Assembly: GCA_026416295.1 (NCBI GenBank)
Contig: JAOAFL010000012.1
Span: 1-33,662 of the forward strand
Direction: 5' to 3'
DNA: 33,662 nucleotides
From: Burkholderiales bacterium
Lineage (GTDB): Bacteria > Pseudomonadota > Gammaproteobacteria > Burkholderiales > SG8-39
Every line of letters starts with the position of its first letter. The stretch's first letter is position 1. The position numbers and the translations under genes are program-made. Below the pieces are notes generated by a model. The model did not search any database and was not told the origin of the DNA. It was given only the letters and a program-made list of their open reading frames with translations. This document shows positions 8,326 through 19,069 of this stretch, piece by piece.

Positions 8326-9623
8326 CCGACGACGACGCGGCGTTTCGCGCCACCCTTGCCGAAACGATCGAGGCGCTCGGCCACGAACCGGTCGCGACGG
8401 GCAGCGGGCAGGACGCGCTCGCGAGGCTCCGCGACGGCGGCCTGGACGCAGCGTTCCTCGACTTCCGGCTGCCGGATCTCGACGGCCTGGAGGTGCTCCG
8501 CAGTCTGCGCACGGCACCCGGGGCCGGGACCGCGCCGGTGGTCATGCTGACGGCCTACGCGAGCGCCGACAACACGATCGAGGCGATCAAGCTCGGCGCC
8601 TTCGATCACCTGGTGAAGCCGGTGAGCCGCGCCGCGATCGAGCGGGTACTCGACGAGGCCCTGCGTGCCCGCGCCGCGGCGCCCGAGGCCGGTGCGCCCG
8701 CCGCGGCCGAGGCGTTCATCGCCCGCAGCGAGGCGATGCGCGAAGTGGTGAAGTTCGTGGGCCGTGCGGCGGCAAGCGACGCAACCGTGCTCATCACCGG
8801 AGAGACCGGCAGCGGCAAGGAAGAGGTCGCACGCGCGCTGCATCGGCACGGCATGCGCGCCGCGCGGCCTTTCGTCGCGATGAACTGCGCCGCGATTCCG
8901 CGCGACCTTCTGGAGAGCGAACTCTTCGGGCATGTCCGGGGCGCCTTCACCGGCGCGAGCGCGGCGCGCACCGGCTACTTCCAGCAGGCCGAGGGCGGCA
9001 CGCTGCTGCTCGACGAGATCGGCGACATGAGCCGGGACCTGCAGGCCAAGCTGTTGAGGGTGCTGGAGGCGAGAGTCGTCGTCCCGGTCGGCGGCGAACG
9101 CGCGGTGCCGATTGACGTGCGCTTGGTCGCCGCGACGCATCGGGATCTCGAGAGCCTGGTGCGCGGTGGCCTCTTCCGCGAGGATCTGTTCTACCGGCTC
9201 AACGTGCTTCGCATCCATGTGCCACCGCTGCGCGAGCGCAGGGCCGACATCGTTCCGCTCGCCGAGCATTTCCTGTCGCTCGCAGCCGATCCGCCGAAGA
9301 CGCTCGCGGCTTCGGCCTGCGAAGCGCTCGAGCGCCACGACTGGCCCGGCAACGTGCGCGAGCTGCGGAACGTGATCGAGCGCGCAAGCGTGCTCGCGCG
9401 CGCCGCCCTCATCGAGGCCACCGATCTCGATCTCGCATCAGCCGCGTCAGCGGATGCCCGCAAGCACGCGACCCTGCCTTCGGCGCTCGCCGCGCTCGAA
9501 GAGGCCATGATCCGCAATGCGCTCGCGCAATCCGGCGGCAACCGGGCGGAAGCCGCGCGCCGGCTCGGCATCCGGCGCCAGCTCCTCTACGCGAAGCTGC
9601 GCCAGTACGGGATCGCGTCCTGA
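8307..9623 (+). CDS. Sigma-54-dependent response regulator (receiver, AAA+, Fis-type HTH)
   Basis: 438 residues from GTG 8307; the start is fixed by the receiver N-terminus ARVLVADDD. The receiver domain (1-120) has acidic residues 8-10, phospho-acceptor Asp52, Thr82 and Lys104. The AAA+ domain has Walker A GETGSGKE (165-172), the sigma-54 contact loop GAFTGA (212-217) intact, Walker B LLLDE, and the RRADI and WPGNVREL blocks. The C-terminus is a Fis-type helix-turn-helix (NRAEAARRLGIRRQLLYAKL). All parts needed for phosphorylation-dependent activation of RNA polymerase-sigma-54 are present. Its likely target is the -24/-12 promoter and inverted repeat directly downstream. The layout is NtrC/ZraR-like. 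Confidence 0.95.
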   Translation: MARVLVADDDAAFRATLAETIEALGHEPVATGSGQDALARLRDGGLDAAFLDFRLPDLDGLEVLRSLRTAPGAGTAPVVMLTAYASADNTIEAIKLGAFDHLVKPVSRAAIERVLDEALRARAAAPEAGAPAAAEAFIARSEAMREVVKFVGRAAASDATVLITGETGSGKEEVARALHRHGMRAARPFVAMNCAAIPRDLLESELFGHVRGAFTGASAARTGYFQQAEGGTLLLDEIGDMSRDLQAKLLRVLEARVVVPVGGERAVPIDVRLVAATHRDLESLVRGGLFREDLFYRLNVLRIHVPPLRERRADIVPLAEHFLSLAADPPKTLAASACEALERHDWPGNVRELRNVIERASVLARAALIEATDLDLASAASADARKHATLPSALAALEEAMIRNALAQSGGNRAEAARRLGIRRQLLYAKLRQYGIAS

Positions 9624-9631
9624 GGCGCGAA

Positions 9632-9652
9632 GCTGTCCCCTCAAGGGACAGC
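9632..9652. promoter_or_regulatory. Perfect inverted repeat, probable activator binding site (UAS)
   Basis: GCTGTCCC and GGGACAGC form a perfect 8-bp inverted repeat around CTCAA, just after the regulator stop. A second TGTCC at 9656-9660, 22 bp from the first (about two helical turns), may be a weaker half-site. The repeat centre is about 108 bp upstream of the start point predicted from the sigma-54 promoter at 9725-9738, the usual distance for an enhancer-binding protein. It could also fold as a hairpin at the end of the regulator transcript, but no T-tract follows. That the adjacent regulator binds here is inference from position and symmetry. Confidence 0.65.
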
Positions 9653-9723
9653 GCCTGTCCTGCAAGCGTTCGTTTCGGCCGGCGCAAGCCGGGCTCACCG
9701 TCGGGGAATCAAGCACTTGCATC

Positions 9724-9740
9724 CGGCACGGGGTTTGCAT
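9724..9740 (+). promoter_or_regulatory. Sigma-54 (RpoN) -24/-12 promoter
   Basis: CGGCACG-GGGT-TTGCAT matches the sigma-54 consensus TGGCACG-N4-TTGCW at every core base except the first T. GG is at 9725-9726 and GC at 9737-9738, giving the required 12-bp offset. Transcription should start near 9750, just ahead of a strong GGAGGAG ribosome-binding site and the GTG at 9773. The next three genes overlap, so all are probably transcribed from here. Confidence 0.85.
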
Positions 9741-9772
9741 CGGGTCCGGAAAACCGATTTGGAGGAGCTCCC

Positions 9773-10441
9773 GTGAAAACCTTCGTTTACGCGATTTCCG
9801 TCGCGCTCGCCTGCGCCGGTTTGCCGGCTTACGCGCAGGGCAAGAAGGGCAAGGGGCCGGATGAGCACTGGCGGGCGCAAAGCTACCTGCACGCTCCGCC
9901 CGCCGCACAGGCGAAGGTGTCGCGACTGCTCCTCAACCCCTTCGGCGAGGTGGACGGGCTGCTGCTTGAGGACGGAGTGATCGTCACGTACCCCGCCCAC
10001 ATGGGCGCGCAACTGGCCGCCGTCGTGAAGCCCGGCGACGCGGTCATCGTGAAGGGCTACCCGGAGGCGCCGGGGCAGATCAAGGGCTACGTCGTCACCA
10101 ACGCCGCAAGCGGCCAGTCGGTGCTCACGCTGCCCAAGCCGCCGCCGGGCGCGGAGATGCCGAAGCACCTGCGCGGCGCCGGCCTCAGGGAAATGACTGC
10201 GAGCGGCGAGATACGCCAGATCCGCTTCGGCCGGCGCGGCGAGATCAACGGCGCGATCCTCGCCGACGGCACGATCGTGCGCGTCCCGTCCCACGCGGCG
10301 CAGCGCTTCGGCGCGCTGCTCGCGGCCGGCCAGCGCATCGCCGCCTCCGGCTACGGCACGCAGAACCAGTTCGGCCGGGCGTTCGAGGCGACCGCGCTCG
10401 CACCCGAGGGACAGCCGCCGCAGCCGCTCTACGCCCGCTGA
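9773..10441 (+). CDS. Secreted protein with two tandem beta-rich (OB-like) repeats
   Basis: 222 residues starting at GTG 9773, 6 bp after GGAGGAG. The signal peptide (1-21) ends AYA-QG, followed by a lysine-rich stretch. Two copies of one unit are visible, at about 48-98 and 144-194 (offset about 96 residues). Each contains GE(V/I)(D/N)G..L.DG.IV..P.H, then a hydrophobic stretch, a G(D/Q) turn and GY. The strand-turn pattern suggests two small beta-barrels of OB or lipoyl-like type; this is a guess at fold, not a recognised family. There are no cysteines after the leader and no known catalytic motif. It is the first gene behind the sigma-54 promoter and overlaps the adaptor start by one base, so it is probably a periplasmic partner of the exporter. 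Confidence 0.8.
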   Translation: MKTFVYAISVALACAGLPAYAQGKKGKGPDEHWRAQSYLHAPPAAQAKVSRLLLNPFGEVDGLLLEDGVIVTYPAHMGAQLAAVVKPGDAVIVKGYPEAPGQIKGYVVTNAASGQSVLTLPKPPPGAEMPKHLRGAGLREMTASGEIRQIRFGRRGEINGAILADGTIVRVPSHAAQRFGALLAAGQRIAASGYGTQNQFGRAFEATALAPEGQPPQPLYAR

Positions 10442-11579
10442 TGGCGCGGCCGGTCCTCGCCTTCCTGCTGGGCGGTGCGCTCACCGCCGCGGTCGCATGG
10501 CTGCTCGCGACGAATCCGACCGGGGACCGCCGTGCGCCGGCGGCGAAGGCAGAGCGCACCGTCACCGCGACTCGCGGACCGCTTGAGGTGACGGTGGCGG
10601 CGCTCGGCACGTTCCAGCCGCTCAGGTACGTGGACGTCGGCGCCCAGACCTCGGGCCAGCTCAGGATGATCGCGGTCGGGCCGGGCGATCCGGTCAGGCG
10701 CGGGCAGCTCGTCGCCGAGATTGACGACTCGACCGCTCGGGCGCGTCTTGAGCAGGCGCGCGCGTCGCTTGCAAGCATGCAGGCGCAGATCGCCGCGAAG
10801 CGCGCGCAACTGGAACTCGCGCGTGCGCAGCGCGACCGCAATGCGCGCCTTGTCGGGCAGGGGTTCATCGCGGTCTCGTCGCTGGACGTCGCCGAAGCCG
10901 GCGTGCGGAGCCTCGAGGCCGAGGTCGAGAGCCTGCGCGCACAGGCCGGCCAGCTCGCGGCGGTGCTCGATCAGGCTGCGGCGGAACTCACCTTCGCGAA
11001 AGTGCACGCGCCGATGGACGGGGTGGTGGTCGCGCTGATGGCGAGGGCCGGCCAGACGCTCAACGCGGCGCAGCAGGCGCCGGTCATTCTGCGGATCGCC
11101 GATCCCGGCTCGCTTGCGCTGGTGGCGCAGGTTTCGGAAGCCGACGTGATCGAACTGCGCCCGGGTCTGGCGGCGCGCTTTTCGCTGCTCGGCCTGGCCG
11201 ACCGGGAGTTCGCCGGTCGCGTGCGCCAGATTCTCCCCTCGCCGAATCTCGTCAACGGCGTGGTGTTCTACGATGCGCTGATCGAGATCCCGCCCCAGGC
11301 CGACCTCTTCCGCATCGGCATGACGGCGCAGGTCCGGTTCGTCCTCGCCCGGCACGAGTGCATGCTGAAGGTGCCGCGCGTCGCGCTGCCGGCCGAGGTG
11401 CGCCCCGGCGGGCGCACCGTCCTGAACGCGGTTCTCGGCGATCGCCCGCAACCGCTCGAAGTTCCGGTGAGCGCCGCGAACGACGCCGAGATCGGCATCG
11501 CCTGCGGCGAGGCCGAGCGCGCGGGGCTTGCGCCCGGCACGAGGATCATCGCCGCTCCGGCGGCAGCGAAAGGCAGGCC

Positions 11580-11583
<4 letters not shown>
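10441..11583 (+). CDS. Periplasmic adaptor subunit, HlyD/MacA-like
   Basis: 380 residues. One N-terminal membrane segment (about 5-24) anchors it in the inner membrane. The lipoyl-like half VDVGAQTSGQLRMIAVGPGD is followed by an alpha-helical hairpin (about 95-185, with heptad-like Ala/Leu/Arg-rich helices), the second lipoyl half (FAKVHAPMDGVVVALMARAG), a beta-barrel domain and a membrane-proximal domain. This is the membrane fusion protein layout that connects an ABC transporter to an outer-membrane channel. The ATG shares its A with the stop of the previous gene (TGATG), and the stop overlaps the MacB start. Neighbour and length fit MacA, although the sequence is too diverged for me to assign the symbol. 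No TolC-like gene lies in the locus, so the channel must be encoded elsewhere. Confidence 0.9.
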
Positions 11584-13532
<1,949 letters not shown>

Positions 13533-13535
13533 TTC

Positions 13536-13612
13536 TGGTCGGGGCGGCGAGATTTGAACTCGCGACCACCTGCACCCCATGCAGGTACGCTACCAGGCTG
13601 CGCTACGCCCCG
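13536..13612 (-). tRNA. tRNA-Pro(GGG)
   Basis: Reading the minus strand, acceptor CGGGGCG pairs with CGCCCCG. The D arm starts TAGCGCAGCCTGGTAGCG. The anticodon stem CCTGC/GCAGG closes loop ATGGGGT, giving anticodon GGG. The T arm is GCGAGTTCAAATCTCGC, and discriminator A and CCA are encoded. Length is 77 nt. It ends only 3 bp from the macB stop on the other strand and follows the MerR-type gene of the translation cluster. Confidence 0.96.
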
Positions 13613-13621
13613 AGCGCGCCG

Positions 13622-13627
13622 ATTCTA
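13622..13627 (-). promoter_or_regulatory. Candidate -10 box (TAGAAT) for tRNA-Pro
   Basis: TAGAAT lies 9 bp upstream of the mature tRNA-Pro 5' end and touches the end of the MerR-type gene. Spacing suits a short precursor leader. The -35 region overlaps coding sequence and is weak. The gene may also be reached by read-through. Confidence 0.4.
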
Positions 13628-14014
13628 TCAGCCCGAAAGCGCCGCGAGCACCTCGCGCAGCTCGCGCTTGAGCGCAGCGAGGTCGACCGTCGCTCCCGAG
13701 GCGCTCGAGGCACGCCCGGAGGCGCCGCTGCGATCCTCGCCCGAGAGCGCGCTGTCCAGGCGGTTGCGCGCGCCGCTGATCGTGAACCCCTCTTCGTAGA
13801 GCAGCTCCCGGATTCGACGGATGAGCAGCACCTCGTGGTGCTGGTAGTAACGCCGGTTGCCGCGCCGCTTGACCGGTTTGAGCTGCGTGAACTCCTGCTC
13901 CCAGTAGCGCAGCACGTGCGGCTTGACACCGCACAGCTCGCTCACCTCACCGATCGTGAAGTAGCGCTTAGCGGGAATCGGCGGAAGCTCAGTGCGCTTC
14001 TTGCTCGGCTCCAT
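13628..14014 (-). CDS. MerR-family regulator of the ihfA-linked type
   Basis: 128 residues. The N-terminal winged helix-turn-helix is typical of Mer[26 protein letters not shown], then the wing [25 protein letters not shown] short helical tail follows, ending in Ala/Leu/Arg-rich heptads probably used for dimerisation. No C-terminal metal-binding cysteines or drug-binding domain are present, so the inducer is unknown. The start overlaps the ihfA 3' end by 26 bp, an arrangement common to many Proteobacteria, where this gene nearly always follows ihfA. Its targets are not established. Confidence 0.92.
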   Translation of the reverse strand: MEPSKKRTELPPIPAKRYFTIGEVSELCGVKPHVLRYWEQEFTQLKPVKRRGNRRYYQHHEVLLIRRIRELLYEEGFTISGARNRLDSALSGEDRSGASGRASSASGATVDLAALKRELREVLAALSG

Positions 14015-14300
14015 GGCGCGCCTTCTCCACCATGGCCTTCAGTTTCTGGCTGGCGTGAAACGTCACCACGCGGCGGGCGCTGATCGGGATTTCCTCGCCG
14101 GTCTTCGGGTTGCGCCCCGGACGTTGCGGCTTGTCGCGAAGCTGAAAATTGCCGAAGCCGGAAAGCTTGACGCTTTCGCCGCGTTCCAGCGCCCCGCGGA
14201 TCTCCTCGAAAAAGGCCTCGACCATGTCCTTGGCCTCGCGCTTGTTCAGACCGACTTTCTCGAAGAGCAAGTCGGCGAGCTCCGCCTTGGTCAAGGTCAT
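13989..14300 (-). CDS. ihfA: Integration host factor alpha subunit
   Basis: 103 residues. It forms a heterodimer with IHF-beta that bends DNA sharply and assists recombination, replication and sigma-54 promoters. The start at 14300 ([20 protein letters not shown]) is the standard N-terminus and has a G-rich ribosome-binding site (AGGGGGGT) in front; the frame stays open upstream but without homology. The DNA-intercalating arm [22 protein letters not shown] and the [11 protein letters not shown] block are intact. It lies 35 bp after the pheT stop on the same strand, as in E. coli, so it is part of the translation operon. IHF could act at the sigma-54 promoter at 9724 in this window. Confidence 0.96.
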   Translation of the reverse strand: MTLTKAELADLLFEKVGLNKREAKDMVEAFFEEIRGALERGESVKLSGFGNFQLRDKPQRPGRNPKTGEEIPISARRVVTFHASQKLKAMVEKARHGAEQEAH

Positions 14301-14335
14301 CGCACCCCCCTGGTATCGCGCGGCGTCGGCGGCCT

Positions 14336-16717
14336 TCACGCGCGCAACCGGGCGCCGAGCCGCCGCTCCCACTGCTGCAGCAGCGCCTGTTGCGCCGCGT
14401 CAGCTTCGGCATCGGTCAGACTGCGGTCAGTATGTTGCATAACTATGCGAAACGCAAGGCTTTTCTTGCCGGGCGGCAGGTTCGGACCCTGATACACGTC
14501 GAACAGGCGCAGCTCGCGAACGATCGGTGCGCGAACCTCCATCGCCGCATCGAGCAGCGCCTGCGCCGCGACCGCCTGATCGACGACCACCGCGAGGTCG
14601 CGCACGATCGGCGGAAACCTCGAGGGGTGCTCCGGACGCGGAAGCGGCGCATCGAGCAGGCTCTCGGCGTCCACCTCGAAGAGCACCACCGGCTGCGGCA
14701 GCTCGTACTTCATCTGCCATCGCGGATGAAGCTCGCCGATCCAGCCGACCGCCGAGCCTTCGGCGAGCACGCGCGCAGAGCGTCCCGGATGCAGCGCCGG
14801 GTGAGGCGCCGCCTCGAAGCGCGGCACGCGCGGCGCATAGAGCGCCTCCAGATCGCCCTTCACGTCGAAAAAATCGACCGGGCGCGTCGCGCTCGCCCAC
14901 TGCTCTTCCAGCGCCGGGCCGAACGCCGCCGCTGCGACCCGCACCGGCTGGCGCAATCCCGCGACCGCGAGCGGGCCGTCGGGCGCCGACGCGTCGCGCA
15001 AAAAGACGCGCCCGATCTCGAACACGCGGACGCGCGCGAGCTTGCGCGCATGGTTGTAGCGCACGTTGGCGATGAGCGAACCGAAGAGCGTCGTGCGCAG
15101 GACCGACGCCTGGCTCGCGATCGGATTGAGCAGCCGGATCGGGTTGTCCTCGCCGGCGAAGTCGCGCTCCCAGTCGGGTTCGACGAACGCAAAATTGATC
15201 ACTTCCTGATAGTCGCGCGCGGCAAGGCGCTCGCGCACCGCGTGCAGCGTGCGCCGCCCTTCGGGCGCCTCGCTCATCGTCGCCGCGGCGCGCGGCGGAT
15301 GCAGCGGAATGTTCTCGAACCCGTGCAGGCGCGCGACCTCCTCGATCAGGTCCTCCTCGATCGCGAGGTCGAAGCGCCACGACGGCGGCGTCACGACGAA
15401 CGCGTCGCCGCGGCGCCGCGCCACAAGTCCGAGGCGACGGAACGCGCGCGCCATCTCGCGCTCGGCGATCGGCATGCCGATCACCTTGCGCGCGCGCGCG
15501 ATGCGCATGCGCACCGGCCGGCGCGCGGGCAACCGTTTCACGAGGTCCACCGTCGGGCCCGGCTCGCCGCCGCAGATCTCCAGAACGAGGCGCGTCGCGC
15601 GCTCGATGCCTGCGACGCTGTTCGCAAAATCGACGCCGCGCTCGAAGCGGTGCGCGGCGTCGCTCGCAAGCCCGTAGCGGCGCGCGCGTCCCGCGATCGC
15701 TTCCGGAAAGAAGAACGCCGACTCGAGAAAGATGTCGCGCGTCGTCGTCTCCGCCTTGGTCGAATCGCCGCCCATGATGCCGGCGAGGCCGATCGGCCCG
15801 GAGTCGTCGGCGATGCAGAGCACCGTTTCGTCCACCTCGACTTCCGCGCCGTTCAGGAGCACGAGCCGCTCGCCGCGCCGGCCCCAGCGCACCTCGACCG
15901 TGCCGCGCAGCTTCGCGAGGTCGTACACGTGCAGCGGCCGACCGAGCTCGAGCATCACGTAGTTCGTGACGTCCACCAGCGCCGAGATCGAGCGCAATCC
16001 GGCGCGCTCAAGCCGCCGGCGCATCCATTCGGGCGTGGGCGCTGCCGCATTGACGTTGCGGATGACGCGCCCGGTGAAGCGACCGCAGCCCTCGGCGTTC
16101 GCGATCGCGAACGGGTGCTTCGCCCTGCCCGCGGGCGGCACCGGGCGAATGCGCGGCGCCCTCAGCTTTGCGCCGGTCAAGGCCGCCACCTCGCGCGCGA
16201 TGCCGAGGATCGACAGACAGTCGCCGCGGTTCGGCGTCAGCTTGAACGCGAGCAGATGTTCGTCGAGCGCGAGCGCTTCGCCGATCGCCGTCCCGGGCCG
16301 GGCGTCGGCCGGCAGCTCGAGCAGCCCCGCGTGGTCCTCGCCGACGCCCAGCTCGCGCGCCGAAAGGAGCATGCCTTCGCTCTGCACCCCGCGCACCTCG
16401 GTCGCGCGCACTTCGGTCTCGCCGAGCGTCGCGCCGGCAAGCGCAAGCGGCGCCTTGACCCCGGGACGCGCGTTCGGCGCGCCGCAGACGACACGCAGTC
16501 GGCGTCGGCCGGCATCCACCGTGCAGACCGAGAGCCGCTCGGCGTTCGGATGGCGCTCGGTGGCGACGATCTCGCCCACCACGACGCGCGCAAGGGGCGG
16601 CGCGACCTGCGCGCAGGACTCGACTTCGAGCCCCGCCATCGTCAACCGGTGCGCGAGCTGCGCGACCGGCAGACGAAACGCGACGAACTCGCGCAGCCAG
16701 TGCTCGGGAACGATCAT
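14336..16717 (-). CDS. pheT: Phenylalanine--tRNA ligase beta subunit
   Basis: 793 residues, the usual length. The N-terminal EMAP-II-like tRNA-binding domain contains [22 protein letters not shown]3/B4 editing-domain sequence ([10 protein letters not shown] region), the B5 domain, the inactive synthetase-like core and a C-terminal ferredoxin-fold anticodon-binding domain ([24 protein letters not shown]) follow in order. The subunit forms the alpha2-beta2 enzyme with PheS, binds tRNA-Phe and edits mischarged Tyr. Its ATG at 16717 overlaps the pheS stop as ATGA, so expression is coupled. Confidence 0.97.
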   Translation of the reverse strand: MIVPEHWLREFVAFRLPVAQLAHRLTMAGLEVESCAQVAPPLARVVVGEIVATERHPNAERLSVCTVDAGRRRLRVVCGAPNARPGVKAPLALAGATLGETEVRATEVRGVQSEGMLLSARELGVGEDHAGLLELPADARPGTAIGEALALDEHLLAFKLTPNRGDCLSILGIAREVAALTGAKLRAPRIRPVPPAGRAKHPFAIANAEGCGRFTGRVIRNVNAAAPTPEWMRRRLERAGLRSISALVDVTNYVMLELGRPLHVYDLAKLRGTVEVRWGRRGERLVLLNGAEVEVDETVLCIADDSGPIGLAGIMGGDSTKAETTTRDIFLESAFFFPEAIAGRARRYGLASDAAHRFERGVDFANSVAGIERATRLVLEICGGEPGPTVDLVKRLPARRPVRMRIARARKVIGMPIAEREMARAFRRLGLVARRRGDAFVVTPPSWRFDLAIEEDLIEEVARLHGFENIPLHPPRAAATMSEAPEGRRTLHAVRERLAARDYQEVINFAFVEPDWERDFAGEDNPIRLLNPIASQASVLRTTLFGSLIANVRYNHARKLARVRVFEIGRVFLRDASAPDGPLAVAGLRQPVRVAAAAFGPALEEQWASATRPVDFFDVKGDLEALYAPRVPRFEAAPHPALHPGRSARVLAEGSAVGWIGELHPRWQMKYELPQPVVLFEVDAESLLDAPLPRPEHPSRFPPIVRDLAVVVDQAVAAQALLDAAMEVRAPIVRELRLFDVYQGPNLPPGKKSLAFRIVMQHTDRSLTDAEADAAQQALLQQWERRLGARLRA

Positions 16718-17757
16718 GCGAACTGACGCAGGAAGCGCAGGTCGCCGTCGAAGAACAGGCGCAGATCGTCGATGCCGTAGCGCAGCATCGTCAAGCGCTC
16801 GAGGCCCGAGCCGAACGCGAACCCGATCCAGCGCTCCGGATCGAGGCCGAAATTCCTCACCACCTGCGGATGCACCTGGCCGGCGCCGGACACTTCCAGC
16901 CAGCGGCCCTTGAGCGGCCCGGCGGCGAACTGCAGGTCGATCTCGGCCGAGGGCTCGGTGAACGGAAAATACGACGGGCGGAAGCGCACCTCGATCGCGT
17001 CGGTCTCGAAGAACCGGCGCACGAAATCGGTGTAGACCGCCTTCAGATCCGCGAAGCTCACGTCCTCGTCGATCCACAGCCCCTCGACCTGATGGAACAT
17101 CGGCGAATGCGTCGCGTCCGAGTCCACGCGGTAGGTCCGCCCCGGGGCGATCACTTTGATCGGCGGCATGCGCTTTGCGCCGCGGTGACGCTCGACCCAG
17201 AGCCGCGCGTAACGCACCTGCATCGGGCTGGTGTGCGTGCGAAGCAGGAGCGCAAGGCCCTGCGCATCCTTCAGGTCCACGTAGAACGTGTCCTGCATCG
17301 AGCGCGCCGGGTGGTTTTCCGGGTTGTTGAGCGCGGTGAAGTTGTACCAGTCGGTCTCGACCTCGGGGCCGTCGGCGACGTCGAAACCGATCGAGCGGAA
17401 GATCGCTTCCACCCGCTGCCAGGTGCGGATCACCGGATGGATGCCGCCGCGCGAGGCGCCGCGCCCGGGTAGCGTGACGTCGAGCGCCTCGGCGGCGAGC
17501 TGCGCCTGCATCTTCGATTCGGCGAGCTCGGCGCGCCGGCGCGCGAGCGCCTCCTCGAGGCGCGCTTTGGCGGCGTTCAACGCCTCGCCGGCGGCGCGCC
17601 GTTCCGCGGCAGGGAGGGTGCCGAGCCGCTTCAGCAGCGCGGTGAGCTCGCCGCTCCTTCCGAGGTACCGCGCCTTCGCGTTTTCCAGCGCGGCGGCGTC
17701 CGGCGCCGCCGCGAGGTCCGCGAGCGCGCGCTCGACGATGGCCTGAAGATCCTGCAT
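16714..17757 (-). CDS. pheS: Phenylalanine--tRNA ligase alpha subunit
   Basis: 347 residues. An N-terminal coiled-coil for tRNA binding (about 1-90, Ala/Leu/Arg/Glu-rich) precedes a class II catalytic domain. Visible blocks are [22 protein letters not shown], motif 2 [31 protein letters not shown] and motif 3 [18 protein letters not shown]. The enzyme charges tRNA-Phe using ATP. It starts 30 bp after rplT and overlaps pheT by 4 bp. In the leader I see no phenylalanine-rich attenuator peptide like E. coli pheM, so if the operon is attenuated it is by another route. Confidence 0.97.
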   Translation of the reverse strand: MQDLQAIVERALADLAAAPDAAALENAKARYLGRSGELTALLKRLGTLPAAERRAAGEALNAAKARLEEALARRRAELAESKMQAQLAAEALDVTLPGRGASRGGIHPVIRTWQRVEAIFRSIGFDVADGPEVETDWYNFTALNNPENHPARSMQDTFYVDLKDAQGLALLLRTHTSPMQVRYARLWVERHRGAKRMPPIKVIAPGRTYRVDSDATHSPMFHQVEGLWIDEDVSFADLKAVYTDFVRRFFETDAIEVRFRPSYFPFTEPSAEIDLQFAAGPLKGRWLEVSGAGQVHPQVVRNFGLDPERWIGFAFGSGLERLTMLRYGIDDLRLFFDGDLRFLRQFA

Positions 17758-17787
17758 CCCCTGCGCCGCCGCCCCCGGGGATGCGGC

Positions 17788-18147
17788 TCAGTGCGCGAGC
17801 GCGGCCTTCGCCTGGCTCGCGATGCGCTCGAACGCGGCCCGGTCGGTGACCGCGAGGTCCGCGAGTACCTTGCGGTCGAGCGCGATGTTCGCCCTTTTCA
17901 GCCCCGCCATGAACGCGCTGTAGGTGAGGCCGAGCTCGCGCACCGCGGCGTTGATGCGCGCGATCCACAGCGCGCGGAAGTCGCGCTTGCGGTTGCGCCG
18001 GTCCCGATACGCGTACTGGTCGGCCTTCATCACCGCCTGCTTGGCGACGCGAAAGACGTTCTTGCGCCGGCCGACGTAGCCTTTCGCGCGTGCGATCACC
18101 TTCTTGTGCCGCGCGCGCGCGGTGACGCCCCTTTTCACTCTCGGCAT
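17788..18147 (-). CDS. rplT: 50S ribosomal protein L20
   Basis: 119 residues, the standard length. The N-terminal basic extension [22 protein letters not shown] and the globular part [19 protein letters not shown] match L20, an early-assembly protein that contacts 23S rRNA. In E. coli, L20 also represses translation of the rpmI-rplT message. It lies 9 bp after rpmI on the same strand. Confidence 0.98.
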   Translation of the reverse strand: MPRVKRGVTARARHKKVIARAKGYVGRRKNVFRVAKQAVMKADQYAYRDRRNRKRDFRALWIARINAAVRELGLTYSAFMAGLKRANIALDRKVLADLAVTDRAAFERIASQAKAALAH

Positions 18148-18156
18148 CGCGAGCCC

Positions 18157-18357
18157 CTAGCGCGCGTACGGCAGCATCGCGAGCACGGCGCGCCGATTCG
18201 CGTCGTCCACCCGGGTCGTTCCGCGCAGCTTGCGCTTGCGCTTGGTCGGCTTCTTCGTGAGGATGTGCCGCATGTAGGCGTGCTGACGCTTGATCGCGCC
18301 GCTCGCGCGCACCTTGAAGCGCTTGGCGGCCGATTTTCTCGTCTTCATCTTCGGCAT
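18157..18357 (-). CDS. rpmI: 50S ribosomal protein L35
   Basis: 66 residues, highly basic, starting [19 protein letters not shown] as in other L35 proteins, with a KRKRKLRG segment. It binds 23S rRNA in the large subunit. The 96 bp between infC and this start holds GC hairpins that may carry an L20 control site. Confidence 0.98.
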   Translation of the reverse strand: MPKMKTRKSAAKRFKVRASGAIKRQHAYMRHILTKKPTKRKRKLRGTTRVDDANRRAVLAMLPYAR

Positions 18358-18390
18358 TGCGCTGCTCCGTTCGTTGTCCGACGCCGGGCG

Positions 18391-18405
18391 GCCCGCCGCG
18401 CGGGC
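18391..18405 (-). promoter_or_regulatory. Hairpin in the infC-rpmI gap
   Basis: GCCCGC-GCG-GCGGGC gives a perfect 6-bp stem 34 bp upstream of the rpmI start. E. coli controls rpmI-rplT through an RNA structure at the same place that L20 binds. The stem alone does not show an L20 site, and chance pairing is frequent at this GC content. Confidence 0.25.
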
Positions 18406-18453
18406 GCTTGTGGCCTCGGCGATCGCGTTCGCCTGCGCCCGCGCCGCCGCGCG

Positions 18454-19029
18454 TCAGGCGGCCGCGGCGGGCTTCGGTTCTTTCGCCTTCGCGCCGCCTT
18501 TCGCGGCCTGGGGCTTTTTCTTCGGCGCGAGCACCATCACGAGCTGTCGCCCCTCGAGCTTCGGAAACTGCTCGACGATCGCGTAAGGCTCGAGGTCCTT
18601 GCGCACCCGCTCGAGCAGCCGCTGGCCGAACTCCTGATGCGCCACCTCGCGACCGCGGAACCGCAGCGTCACCTTCGCCTTGTCGCCGCCTTCGAGGAAC
18701 TGCACGAGTTTGCCGACCTTGATGCGGTAGTCGCCGTCGTCGGTGCCCGGCCGGAACTTGATTTCCTTGACCTGAATCTGCTTCTGCTTCAGCTTCGCTT
18801 CGTGGGCCTTCTTCTGCTCGCGGTAGCGGTACTTGCCGTAATCCATCAGCTTGCAGACCGGCGGATTCGCAAGCGGCGCGATCTCGACCAGGTCCACGTT
18901 TCTCTCCTCCGCCATCCGGAGCGCCTCGGCGATCGGCACGATGCCGAGCTGCTCGCCCTCTTCTGTGACGACCCGCACCTGCGGCGCGGTGATCTCCGCG
19001 TTGATGCGCTGCGATCTGTCGAACGCTAT
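18454..19029 (-). CDS. infC: Translation initiation factor IF-3 (ATA start)
   Basis: 191 residues from an ATA codon at 19029. The N-terminal domain ([35 protein letters not shown]), linker and C-terminal domain ([29 protein letters not shown]) are all canonical, with an Ala/Lys-rich tail. The frame also opens at TTG 19056, but its nine extra residues match nothing in the family. ATA is preceded by AGGAG at 19040-19044 with about 10 nt spacing, and gives (M)[12 protein letters not shown], the usual position of the IF-3 N-terminus. IF-3 rejects non-AUG starts, and E. coli infC uses AUU for autoregulation; an ATA start would serve the same purpose. It lies 40 bp after thrS. Confidence 0.96.
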   Translation of the reverse strand: MAFDRSQRINAEITAPQVRVVTEEGEQLGIVPIAEALRMAEERNVDLVEIAPLANPPVCKLMDYGKYRYREQKKAHEAKLKQKQIQVKEIKFRPGTDDGDYRIKVGKLVQFLEGGDKAKVTLRFRGREVAHQEFGQRLLERVRKDLEPYAIVEQFPKLEGRQLVMVLAPKKKPQAAKGGAKAKEPKPAAAA

Positions 19030-19069
19030 GGGTGAAACTCTCCTCTGCTCGCCCAAAAAATGAGCCGCG

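Noticed and set aside
9632-9652. The inverted repeat as a rho-independent terminator of the regulator gene
   Set aside because: The stem is perfect but no T-run follows, and its position fits an enhancer site for the sigma-54 promoter better.
14390-16726. 778-residue open frame antisense to pheT
   Set aside because: Shadow of a conserved essential gene; composition is Arg/Ala/His-rich with no domain, and codon-position bias follows pheT.
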